This document shows, piece after piece, positions 26,986 through 36,728 of a stretch of 64,000 nucleotides of DNA (its first letter is position 1; every line of letters begins with the position of its first letter). Origin of the DNA: Bacillota bacterium (GTDB lineage: Bacteria > Bacillota > Clostridia > Peptostreptococcales > Anaerovoracaceae). Location: positions 21,533 to 85,532 of the forward strand of contig JAUMVD010000002.1 of the NCBI GenBank assembly GCA_030530285.1. The letters are read 5' to 3'. A program made the position numbers and the translations under genes. Below the pieces are notes generated by a model that saw only the letters and a program-made list of their open reading frames with translations, was not told where the DNA came from and made no database searches.

Positions 26986-28010
26986 AATTCTTCCTCCTGA
27001 AATTTCCTGATAAACGCCTTGGTAAAGTGATTGATTTCCATGTGCTTGGGTCCTTTGGCATCCTCTATGATGAGAAACCCGCTTTCGCATGACGGAAACC
27101 GTTCCAGTTCTTCTGCATGCACTCCCGCTGCATTCAGGTCGATCAGTGTGAGCCCGGAATCCCTGATCACCGGTACACTGAACCGAAACTCCCTGGTTGC
27201 TGATGAGAACTCCGTTTCAACGGGGTAACTGCCGAGAGCGTATCCGACGTAATCGATATAACCGCCAGCTGCCGGTTTCTGAACCCCCTGGATGATCAGT
27301 TGATTCCGCTTGACTGATGGTTTGCCGGTAACCAGGTTCCTTCCTGCCGGAAATCCCATGTTGTACATCGCCTTATGGATGTCACACTTACTTAAAACCC
27401 GCGTCAGCTTCGTCAGCTGCCTGACATCATCATTATTGTGAAGGAGTATTTTTTGTTCTGCCTCTTTATCCCCCGTCTTTTCATATCGGTAGTAAAGCTC
27501 CACGCTGTCCGCTCCGGAGATCTCGTCCGTTCGGGTCTCCCAAAGCCCCATGTAGTTTTCGATGGTCTTCTGCCGCAAATTCGGCACCATGCTTTTGATC
27601 GGGGAATGGCCTCTCACGACAACGAACAGGTCCAGATCATATACCCTGTCCAGAATATCGCGAAATCTGCTATCCTTTATCTTCCCGCCTTTGGTGAGAA
27701 CCTCCAGCCGCTTCGCCAGAAATGGCATGTCGAACTTCCTGCCGTTATACGTAATCACTACGTCCACCTTGGCGATTTCCTCCAGATACTCACACAGCGT
27801 CTCACATTCTTCCTGTCTGTTTTCGGCAAGTACCTGATGCAGCTCATGGGTCTGACAGTTGTAGAGACAACCCAGAATGAATCTGGTCTTCGAAGGATCC
27901 AGTCCGGTGGTTTCTATATCCAGCGCGCCTACGTTCATGCCGGGAAAGTACTGATTCCATATTACGCTTTCATACAGCTTTTCCTGGTAGCTTTCGATGA
28001 TATGTTTCAT
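26982..28010 (-). CDS. YprB-like RNase H-fold exonuclease domain protein
   Basis: The 342-residue protein has a DnaQ/RNase H-like exonuclease fold. The first DEDD motif is ALDIETTGLDPSK (near residue 30), the second VVITYNGRKFDMPF, and the last HNNDDVRQL. It matches the YprB family of predicted single-strand nucleases; function in the cell is unknown. The ATG at 28010 lies six bases after a TATAAT, with no ribosome binding site, so a leaderless transcript is likely. It is the first gene of the operon leading to proC. Confidence 0.82.
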   Translation of the reverse strand: MKHIIESYQEKLYESVIWNQYFPGMNVGALDIETTGLDPSKTRFILGCLYNCQTHELHQVLAENRQEECETLCEYLEEIAKVDVVITYNGRKFDMPFLAKRLEVLTKGGKIKDSRFRDILDRVYDLDLFVVVRGHSPIKSMVPNLRQKTIENYMGLWETRTDEISGADSVELYYRYEKTGDKEAEQKILLHNNDDVRQLTKLTRVLSKCDIHKAMYNMGFPAGRNLVTGKPSVKRNQLIIQGVQKPAAGGYIDYVGYALGSYPVETEFSSATREFRFSVPVIRDSGLTLIDLNAAGVHAEELERFPSCESGFLIIEDAKGPKHMEINHFTKAFIRKFQEEEL

Positions 28011-28016
28011 GTACTT

Positions 28017-28025
28017 ATTATAGCA
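28017..28025 (-). promoter_or_regulatory. Extended -10 promoter for a leaderless exonuclease mRNA
   Basis: TGCTATAAT on the minus strand is an extended -10 element. The -10 box ends six bases before the ATG at 28010, placing the expected transcription start at the A of the ATG. No -35 match is seen at 17 bases, as is usual for extended -10 promoters. Confidence 0.7.
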
Positions 28026-28030
28026 TAACA

Positions 28031-28054
28031 AAAGAGACCCGAAGGTCTCTTTTG
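28031..28054 (-). terminator. Terminator between trxA and the exonuclease gene
   Basis: The stem AAAAGAGACC/GGTCTCTTTT has a CGAA loop and is symmetric, giving a T-tract in either direction. It ends the minus-strand thioredoxin transcript about 95 bases past its stop. The 93 bases between it and trxA show nothing else I can name. Confidence 0.75.
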
Positions 28055-28147
28055 TTAAAAGGGGTATTGGGATTAGAGATTAATGAGGTTATCAGGGGGA
28101 TAACCACATTTGTATTTTATTCTATACTTCATCAAATTGCAAGCTTT

Positions 28148-28456
28148 TTATAAAATTCCCTCTATTTCTGCTTTTGACCTCAAACCCACCAGCTGCTGCG
28201 CCGGTTCACCGTTCTTAAACAGAATCAGTGTCGGTATGGCGGTTATGTTATACTGCATTGCCAGCATCTGTTCCTCATCGATGTTGACCTTGCCGACTTT
28301 GACCTTGCCTTCGTACTCCTCAGCAATCTCCGCTACCACAGGCGCCACCATCTTGCACGGGCCGCACCAAACCGCCCAGAAATCTACCAGTACAGGAATT
28401 TCTGACTCCAGAACTTCCGCCTTAAAATTATCGGTTGTCAGTTTAACCTCTGCCAT
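28148..28456 (-). CDS. trxA: Thioredoxin
   Basis: This is a small redox protein of 102 residues with the active site WCGPC (Cys31 and Cys34) and the cis-proline region [10 protein letters not shown]. It reduces protein disulfides, recycled by thioredoxin reductase, which is not in the window. Its start overlaps the rhodanese gene by 14 bases, so the two are co-expressed. Confidence 0.95.
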   Translation of the reverse strand: MAEVKLTTDNFKAEVLESEIPVLVDFWAVWCGPCKMVAPVVAEIAEEYEGKVKVGKVNIDEEQMLAMQYNITAIPTLILFKNGEPAQQLVGLRSKAEIEGIL

Positions 28457-28760
28457 GCTCTATTCCTCCTTTATATCCTCTGACTCCGCCAAGATTGACA
28501 ATGTTGGTGTAGCCTTTTCTCTTCAGTCTTTTCATCGCCCTGCCGGCTCTGCCTCCATTGAGGCAATAGAGAAATACCGGCGTGTCCTTCTGCGCATATT
28601 TTTCCAGCTGACTCAGCTTGTTCAGCGGCACATTGACACTGCCTTTGATTCTTCCCATCTCAAACTCATCCTTATTTCTTACATCCACAAGGACGGCTCC
28701 CGGCGTCTTCTTGAACAATTCAATCCCGTCGTTTATATCCGGTCTTCTGAATCCAAACAT
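28443..28760 (-). CDS. Single-domain rhodanese-like protein
   Basis: The 105-residue protein has the rhodanese signature [24 protein letters not shown] and a catalytic loop CLNGGRA with Cys66. Such proteins carry persulfide sulfur. Overlap with trxA suggests that thioredoxin reduces its persulfide. It has an AGGAAGGGAG ribosome binding site. Confidence 0.9.
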   Translation of the reverse strand: MFGFRRPDINDGIELFKKTPGAVLVDVRNKDEFEMGRIKGSVNVPLNKLSQLEKYAQKDTPVFLYCLNGGRAGRAMKRLKRKGYTNIVNLGGVRGYKGGIEHGRG

Positions 28761-28782
28761 CTGATTTCTCCCTTCCTAAATA

Positions 28783-29166
28783 CTATATCTTTGAATACGA
28801 AAACTGTCCGTCGCACACCACATCGCCGTCGGCGTGCAAAAGCTCTACCGCCACAATGCATGTTCTGGAGCCCCGATGTCTTACCGTCGCCTTTGCGATC
28901 AGCACTTCATCAGACAGTTCTGTGCTTTGATAAAACTGCAGGCTGCAGTTCTGCGTCACATACATATCGCCTGTCGCTCTGGCCGCCACGCCGCCTATGG
29001 CATCCGCCAGCGACGCATACGCTCCTCCCGTGACATGCCCCAGCATATCCGTAAAATCTTTTTTGGTTCTGAATCTGCCCAGAGCCTTTGTTTCATCCGC
29101 TTCGATGATCTCGATTCCGAAATAATCGGCGTACGGATATTTCTCATTGCTAAGATCCAAGCTCAT
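28783..29166 (-). CDS. PaaI-type hotdog-fold thioesterase
   Basis: The 127-residue protein shows the hotdog core with HVTGGAYASLADAIGGVAA, characteristic of PaaI/YbgC-like acyl-CoA thioesterases. The substrate is unknown. I use ATG 29166 (MSLDLSN), preceded by AAAGGG and overlapping the flavodoxin gene by 17 bases. The longer frame to 29214 lies inside that gene. Confidence 0.86.
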   Translation of the reverse strand: MSLDLSNEKYPYADYFGIEIIEADETKALGRFRTKKDFTDMLGHVTGGAYASLADAIGGVAARATGDMYVTQNCSLQFYQSTELSDEVLIAKATVRHRGSRTCIVAVELLHADGDVVCDGQFSYSKI

Positions 29167-29773
29167 CTTTGACCCTTTCCGCAAAGGCTTTGGCGTGCGC
29201 GGCCTTTGCTTCATCCATGAAGATCGTATTGTACCCCAGATGCCTTTCGATGAGGCTGCCGGCGTACGCTAACTGTGAATGTTTGCAATACCTTTTAATG
29301 CCTTCTTCGAACAGATCCGCTCCTTTATCCGGTTTGTATCCGCACGTGACGATGAGCGCCAGTTTCTTGCCCTGCCATAGCGACGGGCCTCTGTCCCCTC
29401 CGTGTGTCCCGGCGGCATCATCGTAGTACATGTTAAACGCGTAGACGCATCTGTCCAGCAACGCTTTCAGCGGCGCGGTGCAGTACCAGGAATAGATCGG
29501 TGTTGCCAGCACGATAAGATCGCTGCCGGTTATCTTGTCAAAGACGCTCTCGGCATCATCTTCCTGCACGCACCAGGCCTCCGTCCAGTCCGTCTGACAG
29601 CACCTGCATGCCACGCAAGGCTTGATGTTCATATCATACAGATCCACTTCCTCGATGTGGATCTGATCGCTTCCGTCATATAGCTTTGCCAGCTCCGCCG
29701 CAAAGGCATCTGTCAGCGCATTGGTATTGCCGTTTTTTCTCGGGCTTGCCTTGATAATCAGTATCTTGTCCAT
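29150..29773 (-). CDS. NADPH-dependent FMN reductase/flavodoxin-like protein
   Basis: The 207-residue protein begins with the flavin-phosphate motif KASPRKNGNTNAL and has a cysteine-rich CVACRCC segment near residue 60. It also has LATPIYSWYCTAPLKALLDR, typical of iron-sulfur-flavoprotein or NAD(P)H-quinone reductase relatives. The ATG at 29773 is six bases after a TATAAT with no ribosome binding site, so it is the third probable leaderless gene in the window. The thioesterase gene overlaps its 3-prime end. Confidence 0.87.
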   Translation of the reverse strand: MDKILIIKASPRKNGNTNALTDAFAAELAKLYDGSDQIHIEEVDLYDMNIKPCVACRCCQTDWTEAWCVQEDDAESVFDKITGSDLIVLATPIYSWYCTAPLKALLDRCVYAFNMYYDDAAGTHGGDRGPSLWQGKKLALIVTCGYKPDKGADLFEEGIKRYCKHSQLAYAGSLIERHLGYNTIFMDEAKAAHAKAFAERVKDELGS

Positions 29774-29779
29774 ACATAG

Positions 29780-29785
29780 ATTATA
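29780..29785 (-). promoter_or_regulatory. -10 box of a probable leaderless promoter
   Basis: TATAAT on the minus strand is separated from the ATG at 29773 by exactly six bases. No Shine-Dalgarno sequence and no convincing -35 box at 17 bases are visible. Confidence 0.6.
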
Positions 29786-29806
29786 CTATATTTATCACGC
29801 TGACGC

Positions 29807-29842
29807 ACCAAAAAATGGAGCCGCTTCCGCAGCTCCATTTCT
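29807..29842 (-). terminator. Intrinsic terminator after ilvE
   Basis: On the minus strand AAATGGAGC and GCTCCATTT (29813-29840) form a nine-base stem with a ten-base loop and run into a T-rich tract. It ends 17 bases past the ilvE stop. Confidence 0.8.
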
Positions 29843-29856
29843 GTATTCGTATCCGT

Positions 29857-30933
29857 TTAGTCCTCAACAGGAACGACCCATCCGAACTCATCTTCGATCT
29901 TGCCGATCTGCGTGCCGTAAATCGTATCGTACAGCATCTGCGCTACAGGACCGATCTTTCTGTTATTAATGATCATTTCTTTATCCTTGTACTTCAGCTC
30001 GCCGACAGGTGAGATGATAGCAGCGGTTCCGGAAGCGAACATCTCGGTAAACTTGCCCTGATCGTATGCCTCTACGACTTCATCGATGGAGAGAAGTCTT
30101 TCGGAAACTTTATAGCCTTTGCTCTCGAGAACGCGCAGGCAGGAATCTCTGGTAATACCCGGCAGAATCGTTCCTCTCAGCGGAGCTGTGATCACTTCAT
30201 CATCGATGACGAAGAACGCGTTGGATGTACCTACTTCTTCTACATATTTCTGTTCTTTGCCATCCAGCCACAGGATCTGTTCGTATCCCTTATCATGCGC
30301 GATGATCTGCGCCTTGAGTCCGCAGGCGTAGTTTCCGCCGCACTTCGCTTCGCCCGTACCGCCTTTGACCGCTCTGACGAAGGTATCTTCAACGTAGAGT
30401 CTCGTAGGCTGCAGTCCGTTAGGATAATATGGACCGGATGGGCTGAGGATGATGACAAACAGGAATTTGCTGGAATTTCTGATTCCCAGATATGCTTCCG
30501 TAGCGATAATAAACGGTCTGATGTACAGGGATGTATCCTTGACTTCAGGGATCCAGTCCGCATCTACCGATACGACTGCCTTGACCGCGTCTACATACAG
30601 ATCTTCATCGATCGGTGGAATGCAAAGTCTGTCGTTGGTTCTGTTGGTTCTCTGGGCGTTCATGTCAGGTCTGAACAGCTGCACTCTGCCGTTCTGTACA
30701 TTCTTATACGCTTTGAGTCCTTCGAACATTTCCTGGCCGTAATGGAATACCAGAGCTGCAGGATCAAGCACCAGCGGAGCGTAAGGTACGACTCTGCCGT
30801 CATGCCATCCCTGACCCTCGTCATACTCCATGATAAACATGTGGTCAGTGAAATACTTACCGAAAGGAAGGTTATTCGGATCCGGTTTTTCCTTTGGTTT
30901 CGTTGTTCTGGTTACTGGGAATTCATATCTCAT
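29857..30933 (-). CDS. ilvE: Branched-chain amino acid aminotransferase
   Basis: This class IV PLP enzyme of 358 residues catalyses the last step of valine, leucine and isoleucine synthesis. Motifs include YGQEMFEGLKAY near the N-terminus, IRPFIIATE, the lysine-containing GGNYACGLKAQ, and GTILPGITRDS. Length matches the type II (eukaryote/Gram-positive-like) enzymes. It follows ilvN by 67 bases with no terminator, completing an ilvB-ilvN-ilvE operon. Confidence 0.95.
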   Translation of the reverse strand: MRYEFPVTRTTKPKEKPDPNNLPFGKYFTDHMFIMEYDEGQGWHDGRVVPYAPLVLDPAALVFHYGQEMFEGLKAYKNVQNGRVQLFRPDMNAQRTNRTNDRLCIPPIDEDLYVDAVKAVVSVDADWIPEVKDTSLYIRPFIIATEAYLGIRNSSKFLFVIILSPSGPYYPNGLQPTRLYVEDTFVRAVKGGTGEAKCGGNYACGLKAQIIAHDKGYEQILWLDGKEQKYVEEVGTSNAFFVIDDEVITAPLRGTILPGITRDSCLRVLESKGYKVSERLLSIDEVVEAYDQGKFTEMFASGTAAIISPVGELKYKDKEMIINNRKIGPVAQMLYDTIYGTQIGKIEDEFGWVVPVED

Positions 30934-31000
30934 ATCAAAGTCTCTCCTTTATCTAAAAATCAACACAACTATATTACTACTTTTACTGAAAGTCTTCAAG

Positions 31001-31519
31001 TTATCTGTCCTGCATACTGATACTCTCGATGGCAACAGGGCCGCCTCTCACCACCTCGATGCTTTTGAATCTGTCGTAGATGACGTCGAGGATCGAGTCG
31101 TTCTTTACTTCCGTCCTGCAGGATTCGATCAGCACAGAGGATCTGTCCATGTCCTTGATCTGGAATTTGAAGGCCTCGGCCATCTGGAATATCTCGGCGC
31201 GGGTCTTCTCGGTGACGCCGTAGATCTTGATGAACATGACTTCCTTCGTCCTTATGGATATGTCCGTATAATCGATGACCTTGATGACCTCTACACTTCT
31301 GTTGAACTGTTTTTTGATCTGCTCGTACGTGCGGTCATCCGCGTCCACACATATGGTCATTCTGGATATGGAGTGATCTTCCGTCTCTCCTACCGTCAAG
31401 CTGTGTATGTTGTACGATTTGCCGCTCAAAAGCCCCGATATTCTGGCAAGTACTCCGATTCTGTTCTCTACGAAGAGGGAGAGCCATCTTCTTTTCATTC
31501 CATCGTTATCGTTTTTCAT
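31001..31519 (-). CDS. ilvN: Acetolactate synthase small (regulatory) subunit, copy 1
   Basis: The 172-residue protein has an N-terminal ACT domain (WLSLFVENRIGVLARISGLL) and a C-terminal domain. It confers valine feedback inhibition on the IlvB catalytic subunit. Its start overlaps the ilvB stop by 4 bases. A second complete ilvBN pair lies divergently at 33.5-35.7 kb. The two small subunits differ clearly in sequence, so they are not a recent duplication. Confidence 0.93.
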   Translation of the reverse strand: MKNDNDGMKRRWLSLFVENRIGVLARISGLLSGKSYNIHSLTVGETEDHSISRMTICVDADDRTYEQIKKQFNRSVEVIKVIDYTDISIRTKEVMFIKIYGVTEKTRAEIFQMAEAFKFQIKDMDRSSVLIESCRTEVKNDSILDVIYDRFKSIEVVRGGPVAIESISMQDR

Positions 31520-33249
31520 CGCACCTTCCCTCCTTCAACACTGGTGATGAGATCTGTTATCGGTCCGCCCGGTTTGATCATCGGCAAAACGAGTTCTTCT
31601 TCTTCGATGAGAAACTCTATGATCGTCGGCCCGTCTTTCTTTGCCTTCGCGGCCTTCAGAGCCTTTGCGATATCCTTCTTCTTCGTTACCCTGATTCCCT
31701 GGGCGCCGTACGCCTCTGCCAGCTTCACGAAATCCGGAACGTATTCCACCGTTCCGTCTTCCTTATGCCATTTGAGGTCCGTTCCCGCATAGACTTTATT
31801 TCTGAACAGATCCTGCCACTGCCGCACCATGCCCAGATATCCGTTATTCAGGATACAGATCGTGATCGGCAGTCTGTTGATGGTGGCTGTGGTCATCTCC
31901 TGGGAATTCATCTGGAATCCGCCATCACCTGTCACCGCAACGACATCCATGCCCGGATTTCCCAGAGCCGCTCCGATGGCCGACGGCAGGCCGTAACCCA
32001 TGGTTCCCAGGCCGCCGCTGGTGATCAGCTGCCGGTTCCCGTATATCTCAAAGAACTGCGTCGCCCACATCTGACTCTGTCCGACATCGGTAGTCAGGAT
32101 GAGGTCATCGTAGTTTTCATTGATCGCATCGATAATGTCCTTCGGGCAGAGCTTTTTCTTTTCTTCCATGTGCAAAGGCTTGCTGCTCTGCCATTTGCCC
32201 AGCTGCTTGAGCCAGTCTTTATTCATTTCAACGGGCTCACCGTAATCGACGGCCTCGTAAAGCAGCTTGTGGATCGCTTCCGCCGCGTCTCCGACGATCG
32301 GAACATCTACATTTACGTTTTTTGATATGGACGCGGCGTCGATATCTATGTGGATGATCTTGGCCTTCGGCGCAAACGTGCCGAGCTTGCCCGTGATTCT
32401 GTCATTGAATCTGGTTCCTATGGAAATCAGAAGGTCGCAGTGGTTTACGGCATTGTTTGCCACGTAAGCTCCGTGCATGCCTACATTGCCGTAATAGAGC
32501 CTGTGATTGGTAGGGATGCTGCCCTTGCCCATGATGGTCGTAACCGCAGGTATGCCCGTGGCTTCTACCAGTTCCTTCATCTGTTCGGAAGCTCTGGCAA
32601 TCTTCACACCGCCTCCCAGAAGGAACAGCGGTCTCTTCGCCTTATAGATCATCTTGATGGCTCGTTTGATCTGCCCGTCATGAACCTTCGTGTTCGGTCT
32701 GTACCCCGGAAGGCTGACCGTCTGCGGGTATTCATCACTTCCCATTTCAGCCATGATGTTGCTCGGCAGATCCACCAGAACCGGTCCCGGTCTTCCTGAA
32801 CGGGCTACGAAGAAAGCTTCTTTGATCGCCTCGTTAAGTTCATCCCTGGTCCTTACCATCATGGAATACTTCGTGATATTCCTGGTGATTCCGACGATAT
32901 CTACTTCCTGGAAGGTGTCGTTGCCGATCAGTCCGGTGGACACCTGTCCCGTGAAACATACCAGCGGCACACTGTCCAGATTGGCGTCGGCTATACCTGT
33001 AACCAGATTCGTGGCACCCGGCCCGCTGGTTACCAGACACACGCCTGTATTGCCTGTCGATCTGGCGTATCCTTCCGCGGCGTGGATGAGTCCCTGTTCG
33101 TGTCTCGGAAGTATCAGCTCAACGTTGTCCTGTTTCTCCAGCGCGTCAAAAATATCAATGACACAGGCGCCCGGATATCCAAAAAGCTTCGTAACGCCTT
33201 CTTCTTTAAGCGCCTTGACGAAAAACTCGTTTCCTGTCATTCTTCCCAT
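31516..33249 (-). CDS. ilvB: Acetolactate synthase large (catalytic) subunit, copy 1
   Basis: This thiamine-diphosphate enzyme of 577 residues condenses pyruvate, or pyruvate plus 2-ketobutyrate. The N-terminal activating glutamate is in LPRHEQGLIHAAEGYARS. The cofactor motif is VTGDGGFQMNSQEMTTATIN, and the family segment QTMGYGLPSAIGAA-like is present as GTMGYGLPSAIGAA. GGAGG precedes the ATG. A TTGACA-17-TATAAA promoter lies just upstream. It is probably the anabolic enzyme, with ilvN and ilvE in the same operon. Confidence 0.95.
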   Translation of the reverse strand: MGRMTGNEFFVKALKEEGVTKLFGYPGACVIDIFDALEKQDNVELILPRHEQGLIHAAEGYARSTGNTGVCLVTSGPGATNLVTGIADANLDSVPLVCFTGQVSTGLIGNDTFQEVDIVGITRNITKYSMMVRTRDELNEAIKEAFFVARSGRPGPVLVDLPSNIMAEMGSDEYPQTVSLPGYRPNTKVHDGQIKRAIKMIYKAKRPLFLLGGGVKIARASEQMKELVEATGIPAVTTIMGKGSIPTNHRLYYGNVGMHGAYVANNAVNHCDLLISIGTRFNDRITGKLGTFAPKAKIIHIDIDAASISKNVNVDVPIVGDAAEAIHKLLYEAVDYGEPVEMNKDWLKQLGKWQSSKPLHMEEKKKLCPKDIIDAINENYDDLILTTDVGQSQMWATQFFEIYGNRQLITSGGLGTMGYGLPSAIGAALGNPGMDVVAVTGDGGFQMNSQEMTTATINRLPITICILNNGYLGMVRQWQDLFRNKVYAGTDLKWHKEDGTVEYVPDFVKLAEAYGAQGIRVTKKKDIAKALKAAKAKKDGPTIIEFLIEEEELVLPMIKPGGPITDLITSVEGGKVR

Positions 33250-33294
33250 GTTTTACCTCCGCATAGTTACCGATTATATGTAGCATTCAATACC

Positions 33295-33323
33295 TTTATA
33301 TATTAAGCATTCTGCCTTGTCAA
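33295..33323 (-). promoter_or_regulatory. Promoter of ilvBN-ilvE
   Basis: The minus strand has a consensus TTGACA (33318-33323) and TATAAA (33295-33300), 17 bases apart. The leader before the ATG is about 40 bases, too short for a T-box, and no leader-peptide attenuator is visible. Confidence 0.8.
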
Positions 33324-33417
33324 TATTCAAATCACCGATTTGTGCGATTTTTTGTTAAAAATGCATATCTATTTTTCAATATCATTGTTTGAAATCACAA
33401 ATTTTTAATAAAAACAG

Positions 33418-33445
33418 TTGCTTTTGGGTCGTATATGCATATAAT
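33418..33445 (+). promoter_or_regulatory. Promoter of ilvBNCD and divergent control region
   Basis: TTGCTT (33418-33423) and TATAAT (33440-33445) are 16 bases apart. The AT-rich stretch 33324-33417 between the two divergent promoters holds related sequences in opposite orientation: ATTTGTGCGATTT near 33338 and AAATCACAAATTT near 33393. They could be operator half-sites, but no specific regulator can be named. Confidence 0.6.
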
Positions 33446-33488
33446 ATAGTATGGACATAGTTGAAATTATCCCAAGGAGGACTATCAA

Positions 33489-35150
33489 ATGAGAGTGAAC
33501 GGCTCGCAGCTAGTTATGGAAATACTGTTGCAGCATGGTGTCGACACGGTATTCGGATACCCCGGCGGCGCCGCGCTGAACCTTTATGACGCGTTGTTCG
33601 AATATAAAGATCGAATCAAAAACGTCACCACTGCCCACGAACAGGGCGCTTCCCACGCGGCTGACGGCTATGCCAGAGCTACCGGAAAAACCGGCGTCTG
33701 CTTCGCCACCAGCGGACCGGGAGCGACAAACCTAGTCACCGGAATCGCCACAGCGTTTATGGACAGTATACCGCTCGTTGCCATAACGGCAAACGTGCCT
33801 GACAGTCTGATTGGCAGAGACGCTTTTCAGGAAGTCAGCATATCGAACGTGGTGATCCCCGTCACCAAGCACACCTACTTTATCAACAGGATCGAGGATC
33901 TGGAAGACGCGCTCTATAACGCCTTCCGCATCGCGGCCAGCGGACGCAAAGGTCCTGTCCTTGTCGATATCACCAAAGACGTGACGGCTGCCATGACAAA
34001 CTTCAAACCGAGAGATCCCATGCCGCTCAACCCTACCCCATCATTTCACGATGATGATCTGAGGAAGGTTGCGGACATGATCAATTCATCATCCAAACCG
34101 GTCATCTATTGCGGCGGCGGAGTTGCCGCGTCGGATGCGGGATCGGAGCTTTTGCAGCTTATGGACAAGGCCGGTATTCCGGCAGCACACACGCTGATGT
34201 CAGCAGGAGTCATCGGATTTGATAATCCTAAGAATCTCGGCATGGCAGGCATGCACGGAACCATTGCGGCGAACAAAGCCTTTGACAGAGCTGATCTGAT
34301 GATCGCTCTCGGCACCAGATTCAGCGACCGCGTCGCTTTGAATCCGACCAAATTCGGCAGGCGCGCCCAAAAGATCCAGATCGATATTGACGCCAGCGAA
34401 ATCAATAAGAACGTATTCGTTGATCTGGGAATCACCGCGGATATCAAGGAGTTCCTGACACAGCTTTTGCCTCTCATCAAAGAAAACGATCATGAGGAGT
34501 GGCTTTCACTGGCTACCGGCTGGAAAAAAACCACCGGCGACGTCAAGAGCGGTGATGCGGAACTTCATCCTAGTGAAATCATCGGGACTGTTTGCGATAT
34601 GACCGATAAAGAAACCATCTATGTTACTGATGTGGGACAACACCAGATGTGGGCCGCGCAGTACCTGAAACACGAGAAGACCAAGCACTTCCTCTCCAGC
34701 GGCGGTCTGGGAACGATGGGCTACGGATACGGCGCCTCCATCGGAGCGCAGGTCGGATGCCCTGACGCCAGAGTCATCCACTTCACGGGAGATGGTTCCT
34801 TCCATATGAATCTGAATGAAGCATGCACCGCTGTCAGCGAGGAACTGCCGATCATCACGATCATCTTGAACAATCAGGTCCTCGGCATGGTATATCAATG
34901 GCAGAATATATTTTATGACGGCAGATATTCCGCCACGGATCCTCACAGGAAGACCGACTTCGTCAAGGTGGCGGAGGGATTCGGAGCCAAGGGCTTCCGG
35001 GCCGACACGCCTGCTGAATTCGAGGAGGTTTTCGCAAAGGCCCTGAAAGAAAAAGGCCCTGTTTGGATCGATTGTCACATCGCCAAATCAGAATACGTGT
35101 ATCCGATGATCCCGGGCGGCGGGACGATCGAAGACATGATCATAGGATAA
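33489..35150 (+). CDS. ilvB: Acetolactate synthase large (catalytic) subunit, copy 2
   Basis: The protein of 553 residues has the thiamine-diphosphate enzyme layout: TTAHEQGASHAADGYARATG with the catalytic Glu, a central FAD-binding-type domain, and HFTGDGSFHMNLNEACTAV as the cofactor motif. It is clearly a distinct paralogue of copy 1 and is shorter. Followed by its own ilvN, ilvC and ilvD, it heads a complete ilvBNCD operon. The ribosome binding site is AAGGAGG. Confidence 0.94.
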   Translation: MRVNGSQLVMEILLQHGVDTVFGYPGGAALNLYDALFEYKDRIKNVTTAHEQGASHAADGYARATGKTGVCFATSGPGATNLVTGIATAFMDSIPLVAITANVPDSLIGRDAFQEVSISNVVIPVTKHTYFINRIEDLEDALYNAFRIAASGRKGPVLVDITKDVTAAMTNFKPRDPMPLNPTPSFHDDDLRKVADMINSSSKPVIYCGGGVAASDAGSELLQLMDKAGIPAAHTLMSAGVIGFDNPKNLGMAGMHGTIAANKAFDRADLMIALGTRFSDRVALNPTKFGRRAQKIQIDIDASEINKNVFVDLGITADIKEFLTQLLPLIKENDHEEWLSLATGWKKTTGDVKSGDAELHPSEIIGTVCDMTDKETIYVTDVGQHQMWAAQYLKHEKTKHFLSSGGLGTMGYGYGASIGAQVGCPDARVIHFTGDGSFHMNLNEACTAVSEELPIITIILNNQVLGMVYQWQNIFYDGRYSATDPHRKTDFVKVAEGFGAKGFRADTPAEFEEVFAKALKEKGPVWIDCHIAKSEYVYPMIPGGGTIEDMIIG

Positions 35151-35161
35151 GGAGGCATCAT

Positions 35162-35680
35162 ATGGATAAAACAGAAAGATCTGAAATACTGAGTATACTG
35201 GTATCGAATGAGCCCGGCGTAACGGCGCGTCTTGGAAGTCTGTTTGCCAGACGCGGATTCAATATCGACTCCTTTACCGCATCGCCTACCAACGATCCGA
35301 AACTGACCAGAATCACTATCGCAACTACCGGAGATGACAGGAAGTTCGATCAGATTCTGACCCAGACGGCGAAGCAGGAATTCGTCAAGACCATCGACAT
35401 CATGGATGCCAAGAGTATATACAGAGAGCTTTTGCTGCTCAAAGTAAAGGCGGACAAAAAAGACCGTTCGCAGCTGATGGAGATCGTTGAGATCTACAGA
35501 GGCCGGATCGTGGACCTGTCCAGAAAGAGCATGATCATCGAACTGACAGGCTCATCCGAAAAGATCGACGGCTTCATGGATATGATGAGTTGCTATGATC
35601 TCATCGATGTCTGCAGAACAGGTGTAACAGGAATCAATCGCGGGGATGCCGGTATTTCCGACAGCAGCGATGATCAATAA
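35162..35680 (+). CDS. ilvN: Acetolactate synthase small (regulatory) subunit, copy 2
   Basis: The 172-residue ACT-domain protein (ILVSNEPGVTARLGSLFARRGFNID) is the regulatory partner of the copy 2 large subunit. I start at ATG 35162, six bases after AAGGAGG. A longer frame from 35063 lies within ilvB. The ilvC gene follows after 41 bases. Confidence 0.93.
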   Translation: MDKTERSEILSILVSNEPGVTARLGSLFARRGFNIDSFTASPTNDPKLTRITIATTGDDRKFDQILTQTAKQEFVKTIDIMDAKSIYRELLLLKVKADKKDRSQLMEIVEIYRGRIVDLSRKSMIIELTGSSEKIDGFMDMMSCYDLIDVCRTGVTGINRGDAGISDSSDDQ

Positions 35681-35691
35681 ATATAGTTTAA

Positions 35692-36717
<1,026 letters not shown>

Positions 36718-36728
36718 GAGGAATACAA

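Noticed and set aside
33250..33488. T-box or leader-peptide attenuator upstream of the ilv operons
   Set aside because: Leaders are short, and I found no T-box sequence, specifier stem or terminator hairpin there.
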